This document shows, piece by piece, positions 8,964 through 17,671 of a stretch of 64,000 bases of DNA. The stretch lies in NCBI RefSeq assembly GCF_004135285.1, contig NZ_CP035494.1, positions 2,542,001 to 2,606,000 of the forward strand, given 5' to 3'. The translations under genes were made by a program, and so were the position numbers. A model generated the notes under the pieces. That model was not told where the DNA came from, made no database searches, and saw nothing but the letters and a program-made list of their open reading frames with translations. Within the stretch, counting starts at the first letter, position 1, and each line of letters opens with the position of its first letter. The DNA is from Microbacterium protaetiae (lineage in GTDB: Bacteria > Actinomycetota > Actinomycetes > Actinomycetales > Microbacteriaceae).

Positions 8964-9815
8964 GTGGATGCACCCCTTAACGCACCCGCTGATGGCCTCT
9001 TCGAGGTAGGGCGACGGCCTCCACTCGGTGCGTACCTAGCGGATGCCTGGGCGAGGCGAACGTTCGCGTACACATTGGCCCAGTACAAGCTCGTCGGCGA
9101 TCTTCTCCAGAACCGTCTCGGGATGCTCTGGCTCGTATTGCGACCCTTGTTCCTGGCAGCGATCTATGGCACGCTCTTCGGTGCACTGCTGTCGAGCGCA
9201 GCCCGACCACACGACTGGGTTCCGTACCTACTCACTGGAGTTTTCACCTTTCAGTTCTTCACAGGTTGCTTCGGGGGAGGCGCCCGCGCGATTACAGGCA
9301 ACGCGCGGCTTGTGCAGAGTCTCGGATTTCCGCGTATTCTCTTGCCGGTCTCAGTTGTGATCGAGCAGGCACTGCGTATCGTCCCCATCTTCGTGCTACT
9401 CGTGGTTCTTCTGCCAGTCTTCGGCGTCCCATTCCGTTGGTCGTGGTTACTGGTGATCCCGATCTTGGGGCTTATGGCATTGTTCAACTTTGGGGTCGCG
9501 ATGATTGTCGCACGTATGTCGGTATGGGCGCGCGACGTTCAGCAGTTCATCCCAGTCATCAATCGAGTCCTCTTCTATGCGAGCGCAATCTTCTTTCAAG
9601 TGGATCTGATCTTCGCAGATCGCCCCATATTGCTGACGATCGCGCACCTCGTTCCGACGTATGACTTCATCGCCTTGGTGCGGGACGTCACGCTTGTCGG
9701 GCACCAGGCGCCGTTGCTCGCGGTGATCGCTGCGCCAGTCTGGACGGTGCTAGCACTCGGCATCGGCGTCGTCTACTTCTGGAACGCCGAGGCGAGGTAC
9801 GGCCTCAGTGACTGA
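8964..9815 (+). CDS. ABC transporter permease, TagG/Wzm-type glycopolymer exporter
   Basis: This 283-aa ABC-2 family membrane protein has about six hydrophobic segments after a short cytoplasmic N-terminus. It contains the typical YKLVGDLLQNRLGMLWLVLRPL stretch (basic/amphipathic helix leading into the first membrane segment) and a C-terminal segment ending in NAEARYGLSD. Such permeases pair with a TagH/Wzt ATPase to move lipid-linked teichoic acid or polysaccharide to the outer face. The start is GTG 8964, with GGGGAGG about 13 bp upstream, somewhat far. The gene overlaps the ATPase gene by 8 bp, which indicates an operon. The carried polymer is presumably that made by the surrounding transferases. 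Confidence 0.85.
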   Translation: MDAPLNAPADGLFEVGRRPPLGAYLADAWARRTFAYTLAQYKLVGDLLQNRLGMLWLVLRPLFLAAIYGTLFGALLSSAARPHDWVPYLLTGVFTFQFFTGCFGGGARAITGNARLVQSLGFPRILLPVSVVIEQALRIVPIFVLLVVLLPVFGVPFRWSWLLVIPILGLMALFNFGVAMIVARMSVWARDVQQFIPVINRVLFYASAIFFQVDLIFADRPILLTIAHLVPTYDFIALVRDVTLVGHQAPLLAVIAAPVWTVLALGIGVVYFWNAEARYGLSD

Positions 9816-11652
9816 CTCGACGTTAATGAGCGTGGCCCAAGGCGCGGACTCCACCCGGCGACCGATGATGGTCGTCGATGACGCTCACGTCACATACCGG
9901 GTGTATGCGTCGGGAAAGCATGCCACCAAGCGCGACCGCATGTTCAGCCTGAAAGCGCTGCGCGGCGGACGAGGCCTCAAGACAGTTCCCGCGTTGCGCG
10001 GTGTGACCTTCACAGCATCTGAGGGCGAGACGATCGGCGTCGTGGGCCACAATGGCTCGGGCAAATCCACGTTGTTTCGTGCGATGAGCGGGCTCATTCC
10101 GACCTCGGAGGGCACGATATTGGCCGCGGCACGTCCTGTGCTGCTGGGCATCAACGCTGCACTGGTGCCAGACCTCTCCGGCGAGAACAACATTAAACTC
10201 GGATTGCTCGCGATGGGATTCACGCCTGAAGAGGCGGCCGCGCACGTCGATGAGATCGCCGACTTCGCAGAACTCAACGAGTTCATTCATCACCCCATGC
10301 GCACTTACTCCTCGGGCATGGGAGCGCGGCTACGTTTCGCCATTGCATCGGCAAAGGCGCACTCCATCCTGCTGATCGATGAAGCGCTCTCGGTCGGTGA
10401 CCGTCGATTTAAGGTGAAGAGCGAAGAGCGCATCCGTGAGCTTCGCGATAGCGCGGGTCTCGTGATGATCGTGAGCCACTCGGCGGGCTCGCTGCGCGAC
10501 ACGTGCGAGCGTGTGTTGTGGATTCACCAGGGCGAGTTGAGAGCCGATGGCCCCGCCAAAGACGTGATCGACGAGTACACGAAGTGGACGAAGCAGCCCG
10601 GGCGGGGAGCGGTCGGTGCCGCATCGGCGGCGAGCACGAAGCCGGCTACGAAGGCCGCCAAAGCGAAGACCTCTGGACCGGCACTGGTCGCCGCGGGCGC
10701 GACGTCGGTGGTCACCGCGATGGGTGCTGCCGGCGAGGGTGCGGCCACCAAGACGGGACAGCTTCAGGCGGTCGCCCAGACCACTGCACCCGTTGCCACC
10801 ATCGTGTCAACGGGTGCAGGCCGCACGGGGTCGATCCCGCGCCCGAGTCCTCGCGACATCGAGCGTCGACACCGCCATCGGGCGGCGGGCCGCGAGCTCG
10901 CGCGTCGCAGGCTGATCAGAGCTGCGATCACCGGTGGCGGCATCCTGCTCGCCATCGGGGCAGGTGCGGCGCTCGCATTGGTCGCGAACCTCGGTGTCCC
11001 GGCAGACGCGGTGGCCGGCACCACACCCACGACGTCGCGGACCGCGGGCGATGATGCGCCGGCCATTATTCGCAGCTTCGGTGTGAATGCGACGACCGTG
11101 ACCTGCGATGCACCGGAGGGGACCGCGAAGGTTCAGCTCAATTGGTCAATCGAGAACGCGGCAAGCGTGGCGGTGAGTGCTGGGGCACCGGATGCTGGAG
11201 CCACAGGCAAGCCGTTGTTGGCAAATCTGCCTGCCGTGGCGAAGGCCACGTCGGTGACCTTCCCGTGCACGAAGGAGGCGTGGTCGTACACGATCACCGC
11301 GGGCGGTGACGACGGCGATCAGGTCACCTCCGTGGTGACAGTGAAGCGGAAGCTAGCCCCCGAGACGCCCTCGCCGGCACCTTATCAGCCGCAGAGACCT
11401 CAGCAGCCACAGCCGCAGCCGGAGCAGACTCAGCCGAGTCCGACGCAACCTGCGCCAACACAGTCGGCGCCACCCGTGAACCCCTCACCCACGACGGCGC
11501 CTTCAGACCCGCCGGCGACGACGGAACCGGAAGATCCCGCGCCAAGCACGAACCCCACAGAATCCCCAGTGCCGGACCCTTCGGCGACAACCGATCCGGG
11601 CGGAGGAGCGGGCGCGGGCGGCTCCGGCACCGGTGACGAAGCCGGCGGGTGA
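9808..11652 (+). CDS. ABC transporter ATPase (TagH/Wzt type) with transmembrane and extracytoplasmic C-terminus
   Basis: The 614-aa protein begins with an ABC ATPase domain (about 20-262): Walker A GHNGSGKS at 80-87, signature TYSSGM near 166-171, Walker B ILLIDE at 187-192 and the switch histidine in VSHS. TagH/Wzt subfamily features include the GINAALVPDLSGENN segment. After an Ala/Thr-rich linker and a strongly basic stretch (about 345-371), one membrane helix spans about 372-394. It is followed by a predicted outside domain (about 418-516, with two cysteines) and a Pro/Thr/Ser-rich, Gly-ended tail. Export ATPases are normally wholly cytoplasmic apart from rare TagH-like extensions, so this architecture is notable. 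It overlaps the permease gene by 8 bp. Confidence 0.85.
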   Translation: MTDSTLMSVAQGADSTRRPMMVVDDAHVTYRVYASGKHATKRDRMFSLKALRGGRGLKTVPALRGVTFTASEGETIGVVGHNGSGKSTLFRAMSGLIPTSEGTILAAARPVLLGINAALVPDLSGENNIKLGLLAMGFTPEEAAAHVDEIADFAELNEFIHHPMRTYSSGMGARLRFAIASAKAHSILLIDEALSVGDRRFKVKSEERIRELRDSAGLVMIVSHSAGSLRDTCERVLWIHQGELRADGPAKDVIDEYTKWTKQPGRGAVGAASAASTKPATKAAKAKTSGPALVAAGATSVVTAMGAAGEGAATKTGQLQAVAQTTAPVATIVSTGAGRTGSIPRPSPRDIERRHRHRAAGRELARRRLIRAAITGGGILLAIGAGAALALVANLGVPADAVAGTTPTTSRTAGDDAPAIIRSFGVNATTVTCDAPEGTAKVQLNWSIENAASVAVSAGAPDAGATGKPLLANLPAVAKATSVTFPCTKEAWSYTITAGGDDGDQVTSVVTVKRKLAPETPSPAPYQPQRPQQPQPQPEQTQPSPTQPAPTQSAPPVNPSPTTAPSDPPATTEPEDPAPSTNPTESPVPDPSATTDPGGGAGAGGSGTGDEAGG

Positions 11653-11679
11653 GATGCGCGCCTCAACGCGCCAGATCTC
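11651..11679. terminator. Hairpin between convergent ATPase and glycosyltransferase genes
   Basis: Outer stem GAGAT / ATCTC with an inner GCGCG / CGCGC stem and a small bulge starts inside the ATPase stop codon and lies before the convergent stop at 11684. It has no U-tract. Weak-to-moderate terminator candidate. Confidence 0.35.
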
Positions 11680-11683
11680 GCGG

Positions 11684-14026
11684 TTAGTGAGCGCGCAGCC
11701 ACCCCTTCGCACGGTGAGCAAGAGGTCGAAGACCAGGGAGTAGACGTAGTGCCGAGCGTCCAATGGGCGCGGCGGACTGCCAGATCCGCGCGCCCAATGG
11801 TGAGCTCAGCTGGTTGATATCGCGACTCTTTCCGTGCGGGTGCTCGGCGAAGAACACCAACAACCCCAGAAGTTCTCGCGCATCAGCCTCGGTGGGTTCA
11901 GGGGAGAACTCAGGCGGCAACGTGCCGGTCACGACGCCCCGATACAGTTGGGCGAAGTCGTATGAGCGTGCGCGTTGTGCCGCGGCGAGCGAGTTGATCG
12001 AGAGGCGCTCGTATCGCTGCGCGTCGCCGATCAGATCGGCGATCTCTCGTGCCATGCGGCGGGCATTACCCTGCTCGACCGCCACGATGCCCTCGTTGTC
12101 TTTCACAAGAGTCAGCCAGGGAAGTTCGTACATGAAGACGGGAAGTCCCCGGGCCTGCGCCTCTGCAATTGTGAGCTGGTAGCCCTCGATGATGCTGGTG
12201 GAGACGAAGGCATCTGCAACATCGATCGCCTCGACCAGCTGAGCGCCACGTCGCGGACCGATCGCCACGACCTGATCACCCACGTGACGCCGGCGGGCTC
12301 GCGAATTGAACTTCTTCGCGGTGAGGTCGTCCCAATCGGGACCGATGACAGTCAGGTGAAAGCGCACGGAGAGTCGGCGCAGTTCGACTCCGACTTCGAT
12401 CAACTCGCTCACCTGCTTCGTGCGTTGCTCGAGGCGCCCCCACCACACCAGCTCGATGCGGTCGGTCGGCGGTGATTTCTTCACGGCGTGCGTCGATGAC
12501 TCGATCAGCAACGGCGATGGAGGGTTTGGCACGTGGGCAGTGTGAGATACGCCGCGCAGTTTGAAGTAGGCGACATCCAGAGGCGAGAGCACGATGAGCT
12601 GAGCGAGTGTGTTGCTGCAGCGCTCGATCAGCGAGAGGCGTCGGTTGCCGTCATATATCGGCCGGGCGATGAAGTTGTGAATCCAGCCGACCGTCGACGC
12701 ACCCTCGGCACGTGCCATGAGCGCGAATTCGGGCCACGAGTTCGTATAGAGGATCTGGTGATCGATCACGACATCGACCTCGTGCGTGCGGCAGATCTCT
12801 GCCCACTCTTCGAGTTGCTCGAGAAGCGCACGTTTGGCCAGTTCGACGAACTCCGCGCGCTCGGGCAGTGTGGTGGGGTCACTGCCCTGATTGCGCGCCA
12901 CCACCGTCACCCGATAGCCGGCGTCAAGCAGATACCGTGCCTGCGACGCTATCACTGCTGAGACGCCCCCCGTACGCAGCGTCGATGTCGCCAGCAGGAT
13001 GCTGCGCACCGGCCCTGCACCGTAGCCCTGCCAGTGAGTGTGGAACTTCAGCGTGCTGAGGGTAGCCGGATAGAAGCGTGCGGCCGCGTGGACGATGTCA
13101 TGGGCGGAAGTCACGGTGTGCAGGTGCGCCAGCGATGCATCGAGCACGGCGCTGTCACTGTGTTCGATCAGCTGAGAGCACACGTAGCCGACGATCGAGA
13201 GGCGTGCGGATGCATACGTGTCGAGCAGGACGGCGGCGTCGGTATGCGTCTTCGCGAGGGTGACGATGCCATCTCGGATGCTGTCGATCGATTCGATCGC
13301 GGACGTGTAGAACACCGCACGCTCGACGCTGTCGACCCGGTGCCCGCTACCGCCCCGACCGAAGTGGTAGCGGTACAGCTTGTCGCTGATCGAAACGTAC
13401 TTCGTTGCCAGTCCCACCACGAGGAACAGCAGCGGCAGGTCGTTCACGCGGGGGAGTGCGAGGTGGTCAGGCAGCAGCTCGCATGCCTCGCGGAGCACGG
13501 TTGCGCGGAACAGGTAGCGCCACAGTTGACCTTGGGCCGGCTTGTCGATGGGAAACAGGCCCTGCAGAACGGCGGTGCCCTCGAGCGCGTCGTGCTTCGG
13601 TTGCAGCCGGCGCTCGTAGGCCCCGCCCGTGCGGCCGTCCTTCTCGACGACCGTCACCCCGAAGCCCACGAGGTCTGCCCCCGCTGCCTGAGCCGCGGCA
13701 AGTGCCTTCTGTGCGGCATCCGGGTGGAGTTCGTCGTCACCGTCGAGGAACAGCACGTACTGTGCAGAGGCGGCCAGAATTCCCGTGCGACGGGCTTGGA
13801 ATGCGGTGAGGTTTCGCTCGTGCCTGAGAAGGCGCACGCGCGGATCCCGAGCGCGGAATCGTTCGATCACCGCGGTCGTACCGTCGGTGGATGCGTCGTC
13901 GACGCAGATGATTTCGATGTCGGCGAGCGTCTGCCGAAGTGCGCTTTCAAGGGCGGAGGTAATCGTCGTCTCGTCGTCGAAGACCGGCATCACAATCGAG
14001 ACAAGAGGCGCAGGCGACATCGGCAT
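11684..14026 (-). CDS. GT2-GT4 fusion glycosyltransferase
   Basis: This 780-aa protein is the third paralogue of the fusion family. The GT2 domain has VSIVMPVFDD, ICVDDASTDGT and FLDGDDE in the first 100 residues. The GT4-like domain has VNDLPLLFL-type and WWGRLEQRTKQ segments and EGYQLTIAEA near residue 612, giving the E-x7-E pair. It ends with FAEHPHGKS and PGLRPLAHRAK, the marker that exposes the frameshift in the paralogue at 6280. Two methionine starts two codons apart (14026, 14020) are both possible; neither has a clear Shine-Dalgarno. It is divergent from the UDP-glucose dehydrogenase gene with 80 bp between them. It probably adds two sugars to a lipid-linked glycan; specificity is unknown. 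Confidence 0.88.
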   Translation of the reverse strand: MPMSPAPLVSIVMPVFDDETTITSALESALRQTLADIEIICVDDASTDGTTAVIERFRARDPRVRLLRHERNLTAFQARRTGILAASAQYVLFLDGDDELHPDAAQKALAAAQAAGADLVGFGVTVVEKDGRTGGAYERRLQPKHDALEGTAVLQGLFPIDKPAQGQLWRYLFRATVLREACELLPDHLALPRVNDLPLLFLVVGLATKYVSISDKLYRYHFGRGGSGHRVDSVERAVFYTSAIESIDSIRDGIVTLAKTHTDAAVLLDTYASARLSIVGYVCSQLIEHSDSAVLDASLAHLHTVTSAHDIVHAAARFYPATLSTLKFHTHWQGYGAGPVRSILLATSTLRTGGVSAVIASQARYLLDAGYRVTVVARNQGSDPTTLPERAEFVELAKRALLEQLEEWAEICRTHEVDVVIDHQILYTNSWPEFALMARAEGASTVGWIHNFIARPIYDGNRRLSLIERCSNTLAQLIVLSPLDVAYFKLRGVSHTAHVPNPPSPLLIESSTHAVKKSPPTDRIELVWWGRLEQRTKQVSELIEVGVELRRLSVRFHLTVIGPDWDDLTAKKFNSRARRRHVGDQVVAIGPRRGAQLVEAIDVADAFVSTSIIEGYQLTIAEAQARGLPVFMYELPWLTLVKDNEGIVAVEQGNARRMAREIADLIGDAQRYERLSINSLAAAQRARSYDFAQLYRGVVTGTLPPEFSPEPTEADARELLGLLVFFAEHPHGKSRDINQLSSPLGARIWQSAAPIGRSALRLLPGLRPLAHRAKGWLRAH

Positions 14027-14093
14027 CGATTCTATTGCTCTCGCGCCGATCCAGAGTGTGTGAGTGCTTGTCAGACCGGCGTGTGACGGCGGA

Positions 14094-14099
14094 TAGGCT
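14094..14099 (+). promoter_or_regulatory. -10 box for a leaderless ugd transcript
   Basis: TAGGCT lies exactly seven bases before ATG 14107, so transcription would start at the A of the start codon. No Shine-Dalgarno is present. The same arrangement recurs at several genes of this window. Confidence 0.5.
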
Positions 14100-14106
14100 A
14101 GAGCCT

Positions 14107-15423
14107 ATGCGTCTTTCTGTGATCGGCTGTGGATACCTCGGTGCTGTGCATGCTGCGGCGATGGCGTCGATCGGTCATGAAGTGGTCGGAATCGACGTCG
14201 ACCAGGCGAAGATCGACCGACTCGCGCGAGGCGAAGCACCCTTCTTCGAGCCTGGCCTGAACGAGATCCTCGCCGAGGGCGTGGCATCCGGACGCCTGAC
14301 CTTCAGCACTGACATGGCCGCCGCTCGCGGCGCCGCCGTGCACTTCGTGGGAGTGGGAACGCCGCAGCAGCAAGGCAGCTACAGCGCCGACCTCACATAT
14401 GTCGATGCGGCCTTCGCCTCGCTCGTGCACCAGTTGCGACCGGGCGACATCGTGGCGGGTAAGTCGACGGTGCCCGTGGGAACCGCGGCTCGCCTTGCGG
14501 AACTTGTCGCGCCGACCGGCGCGACGCTCGTGTGGAACCCCGAGTTCTTGCGCGAGGGCTGGGCTGTGCAAGACACCATCGACCCCGACCGCCTCGTCGC
14601 CGGTGTGCCTGCGGGCGCCGAGGGAGAGCGCGCGGCTGACATCCTTCGCGAGGTGTACCACACCGCTATCGCGAAGAAGACGCCGTTCATCGTGACCGAC
14701 TATGCGACCGCCGAGCTCGTGAAGGTCGCGGCCAACGCTTTCCTTGCGACCAAGATCTCGTTCATCAATGCCATGGCCGAGATCGCCGAGGTGACTGGAG
14801 CCGATGTCACACAGCTGGCCGACGCCATCGGCCACGACGGCAGAATCGGCCGTCGCTTTCTGGGCGCGGGGATCGGCTTCGGCGGTGGCTGCCTGCCGAA
14901 GGACATTCGCGCGTTCTCTGCCCGTGCCGAAGAACTTGGCAAGAGCGAGTCGGTCGCGTTCCTGCGCGAAGTGGACGCCATCAACTTGCGTCGTCGCGAT
15001 CGGGCGGTTGAACTGACGCTCGAAGCGCTGGGCGGCTCGGCATTCGAGAAGCGCGTCGCCATCTTGGGCGCCGCGTTCAAACCGCACAGCGACGACATCC
15101 GCGATTCGCCCGCACTTGACGTGGCCGTTCGGCTGCACGGGCTCGGCGCGTCGGTCGTCGTCACCGACCCCGAAGCGATCGAGAACGCCCGGCTCGCGCA
15201 GCCGCAGCTCGAGTACATCGCAGATCGTGACGAAGCGCTGCGGGATGCTGACGCCGTAGTGGTCGTCACGGAGTGGGAGGAATACCGGCACCAGCTAAAC
15301 CCCGCTCATGCAGCCGAGCTCGTGAAGGGACGTGCCGTCGTCGACGGACGCAACTGCCTCGACGCGCAGGCGTGGCGCGATGCGGGCTGGGCGTACTACG
15401 GCCTGGGGCGCCCCCGGGTCTGA
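14107..15423 (+). CDS. ugd: UDP-glucose 6-dehydrogenase
   Basis: This 438-aa cytoplasmic enzyme oxidises UDP-glucose to UDP-glucuronate with two NAD+ (or UDP-ManNAc/GlcNAc in close relatives). Seen in the sequence are the N-terminal Rossmann motif VIGCGYLG, the GVGTPQ segment, STVPVGT, NPEFLREGWA (the FLREG motif is typical of UDP-glucose rather than ManNAc enzymes), the central helix with K-x-x-x-N-F/A, and the active-site GFGGGCLPKD with C262. The C-terminal domain has FKPHSDDIRDSPAL. Length matches the family. The start is ATG 14107, an apparently leaderless start. It supplies uronic acid precursors for the surrounding polymer genes. Confidence 0.93.
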   Translation: MRLSVIGCGYLGAVHAAAMASIGHEVVGIDVDQAKIDRLARGEAPFFEPGLNEILAEGVASGRLTFSTDMAAARGAAVHFVGVGTPQQQGSYSADLTYVDAAFASLVHQLRPGDIVAGKSTVPVGTAARLAELVAPTGATLVWNPEFLREGWAVQDTIDPDRLVAGVPAGAEGERAADILREVYHTAIAKKTPFIVTDYATAELVKVAANAFLATKISFINAMAEIAEVTGADVTQLADAIGHDGRIGRRFLGAGIGFGGGCLPKDIRAFSARAEELGKSESVAFLREVDAINLRRRDRAVELTLEALGGSAFEKRVAILGAAFKPHSDDIRDSPALDVAVRLHGLGASVVVTDPEAIENARLAQPQLEYIADRDEALRDADAVVVVTEWEEYRHQLNPAHAAELVKGRAVVDGRNCLDAQAWRDAGWAYYGLGRPRV

Positions 15424-15431
15424 GGGTCGCT

Positions 15432-15458
15432 AGGCCGGGCACCTGTGGTTCCCGGCCT
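15432..15458. terminator. Bidirectional terminator hairpin
   Basis: An 8-bp stem AGGCCGGG / CCCGGCCT, with an inner ACC/GGT pairing, lies between the convergent stops of ugd (15423) and the lipoprotein gene (15464). It has no U-tract, common for actinobacterial terminators. Confidence 0.65.
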
Positions 15459-15463
15459 CACCG

Positions 15464-17554
15464 CTACTTCACCGTGGTGGTCGCGGGCTCCTTATCGAGA
15501 GTGGAAGGCCGCACGAGCACCGGAACGTTCGGCACCGTGACGCTCACCTTGCCGGCTGACGGCTGAATGGTCGTGAATGAGCCGTCCGACGCGACGACGT
15601 CGACGGGTCCGCTCGCGGGCAGAGATGCGGTGGACGGCTTGGCATCCGTCGTCCATACGACATACACGCGGCTGTCGTCCTTGCCGAAGGCTTGCGCCAC
15701 AACGTTCTTGCCCGGCTTCACCGTGCCCGCAGAGGCCCGACCGTTGAGCGAGGCGATGAGAAGGGCCTGATCGTATGCGGTGGGTTTGGGCGCGAGTGCC
15801 GCCGTGTTCTGGCGCGACTGATACTCGTACAGGCCGAAGTTGCCTTCGTGGTCGGCGGCGTTGGTCGTGGTGTTCTTCAGGTCGTACCACATCGCACTGG
15901 CGGCACCGGCCGCAAGCTCCGACGACAGGATCTTCATGAGGAACTGACCCTGGTTCGTCGGAGTGCGACCGCCGGTCTTGGACGACGACCCGGTTTCGGT
16001 GATCCACACCGGCAGTGCCTTGCCGCCGTTGTGGTTGGCGCTCACCTTGTGGGCGTCGGCGATGAGCGATGCGACGGTCTCGGGATGGCTGTTGGCCTGG
16101 TAGGGGTGAAAGCTCATGGCATCGACGTATTTCAGACCGCCCAGGCTCCACAGTCGGTCGAACCACGACGAGGGATAGTTGGCGGTGGCGCCACCGATCA
16201 GCGTGATCTTCGGGTCGACCGCGCGAACGTTCTTGTTCACGCTCTTGACCAGAGCCATGTAGCAGTCGGCGGTGATTCCGCAGGCGTTCTTGTTGAAGCG
16301 CTCCTGATTGAACTCGTTGAAGATCTCGATCGATGTCGGCTTGTAGTGCGACGCGACCGCGGCTGCATACTTGCCGTATGCGGCGATCTCGTCGGGTCCC
16401 GTGGGAACGACGGGGTTCCCGTACACCTGGTTGCCATAGTTGACGATGGCGCTCAGCTGCAGTCCGCTGGCGTGGGCGCGGGCGAACTCGGACTCATAGC
16501 GCTTGTCCCATGAGTAGGTGCCACGTGTCGTTTCATTGAGGCGCCAGAGCACGTCGCTGCGGATGGTGCCGATGCCCAGCATCCCGGCGTACCTCGCCTG
16601 TCCTCGCGAGCCTTCTTCTTTGAGGTGGACCGTCGTGCCGAAACGGGGATCGAGGGGGATGTCGTAGGCGGGTGTGTCGACCACTCCCATAGGAGTCGTC
16701 GCGGTATGTCCCTTTGCGTCTTTGACGGTGAGTGAGTAGAAGCCCTGAGGCACGCCGATCAGGGGAATGGCGCTGAGCGAACCCGAAGCTGTGATGGTGC
16801 CCTGACCGGTGACGGTTCCATCCGGGCGGGTGGCCTTCCACTGCACGGCCCCCGCGGGTGCGGCGACGGCGACGGTGGCGTAATCCGTGCTCATGATCAA
16901 GGAGGTGTTGTCGATCAGGGCGCCGCCCGAGACCTTTTCGAACGATCCGTTCTTCACCAGCTGCGTGCCGTCTGCCGCAGTCAGCGAGACATCATCGATC
17001 ATCACGCGACGCGCGGGTACGGACAGTGCGATCTTCAACTCGCCCTTCTTCGCGCTGGCGGGCACCGTGACCGACCCGGTCACTTCGGTCCATGTGCTCA
17101 CCGGCAGTGCCGGGGACGCGATCTTCGTGTCGCTGACTGTCGCCGTGAGCGCCCCGGCCTCCAGCGACTCGGTCAGCGGCTGCATCTGCGCGCTGAACGT
17201 ATACGTGCTGCCGGCGACGAGAGCGACCGTGGTGCTGAGCACTGTCGCACCGCCCGAGGCGAGGACCGGGGCGTCCACCATCGCGGCCACTGTTCCCGAG
17301 GTCGCCAACCCGACTGCCGGGCCGACCTCGCCCACGGTGTGGTTAGACGCGGCCGACCAGTTCTCGAAGCTGCCGGCGGCGGCAGCGACGCGCGTCGGTT
17401 GACGCTGTGGTGCTGCCTCTGCCGTCGGTGTGGGTGTCGGCGTCGGGGTCGCGCTGGTCGGCTTTGGGCTGGGCGTCGACACGGCCGTGCACCCGGTGAT
17501 CGTGGCGGCGAGGGCGCATAAGGCGACCAAAAAGCGTGCACGGCGGTGGGGCAT
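15464..17554 (-). CDS. Glycoside-hydrolase-like lipoprotein (clan A TIM-barrel)
   Basis: The 696-aa exported lipoprotein has a basic N-terminus, a hydrophobic stretch and lipobox TITGC (C22), then a Thr/Pro-rich linker. A carbohydrate-binding-module-like beta domain (about 60-220, ENW start and MIDDVSLT-type segment) comes next, then an Ig-like stretch. A TIM-barrel glycosidase domain covers about 320-610. Candidate catalytic residues are the acid/base in EIFNEFNQE (E414) and the nucleophile in WITETG (E520), the layout of clan GH-A families such as GH5/GH39. A beta tail closes the protein. It starts at ATG 17554 with GAGG upstream. It may trim or remodel the glycan made by this locus; the substrate is unknown. 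Confidence 0.8.
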   Translation of the reverse strand: MPHRRARFLVALCALAATITGCTAVSTPSPKPTSATPTPTPTPTAEAAPQRQPTRVAAAAGSFENWSAASNHTVGEVGPAVGLATSGTVAAMVDAPVLASGGATVLSTTVALVAGSTYTFSAQMQPLTESLEAGALTATVSDTKIASPALPVSTWTEVTGSVTVPASAKKGELKIALSVPARRVMIDDVSLTAADGTQLVKNGSFEKVSGGALIDNTSLIMSTDYATVAVAAPAGAVQWKATRPDGTVTGQGTITASGSLSAIPLIGVPQGFYSLTVKDAKGHTATTPMGVVDTPAYDIPLDPRFGTTVHLKEEGSRGQARYAGMLGIGTIRSDVLWRLNETTRGTYSWDKRYESEFARAHASGLQLSAIVNYGNQVYGNPVVPTGPDEIAAYGKYAAAVASHYKPTSIEIFNEFNQERFNKNACGITADCYMALVKSVNKNVRAVDPKITLIGGATANYPSSWFDRLWSLGGLKYVDAMSFHPYQANSHPETVASLIADAHKVSANHNGGKALPVWITETGSSSKTGGRTPTNQGQFLMKILSSELAAGAASAMWYDLKNTTTNAADHEGNFGLYEYQSRQNTAALAPKPTAYDQALLIASLNGRASAGTVKPGKNVVAQAFGKDDSRVYVVWTTDAKPSTASLPASGPVDVVASDGSFTTIQPSAGKVSVTVPNVPVLVRPSTLDKEPATTTVK

Positions 17555-17658
17555 GACATCCTCACTGTTTTAAGAAGGGGAATTTCTACCGTAACCCGCG
17601 GACCGCGCCGCACGCGGCACGAGCGTCGCGTAAGAGCGGTTTTCCAGGAACTGTTTTC

Positions 17659-17664
17659 TAGGAT
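17659..17664 (+). promoter_or_regulatory. -10 box for a leaderless DUF4012 transcript
   Basis: TAGGAT is followed by seven bases and ATG 17672, the same spacing as for ugd. This decides the start in favour of 17672 rather than the ATG at 17663, which lies inside the box. Confidence 0.45.
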
Positions 17665-17671
17665 GGAGATC

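Noticed and set aside
17546..17671. N-terminal extension of the first DUF4012 gene
   Set aside because: The leaderless -10 box at 17659-17664 and the lack of conservation place the start at 17672.
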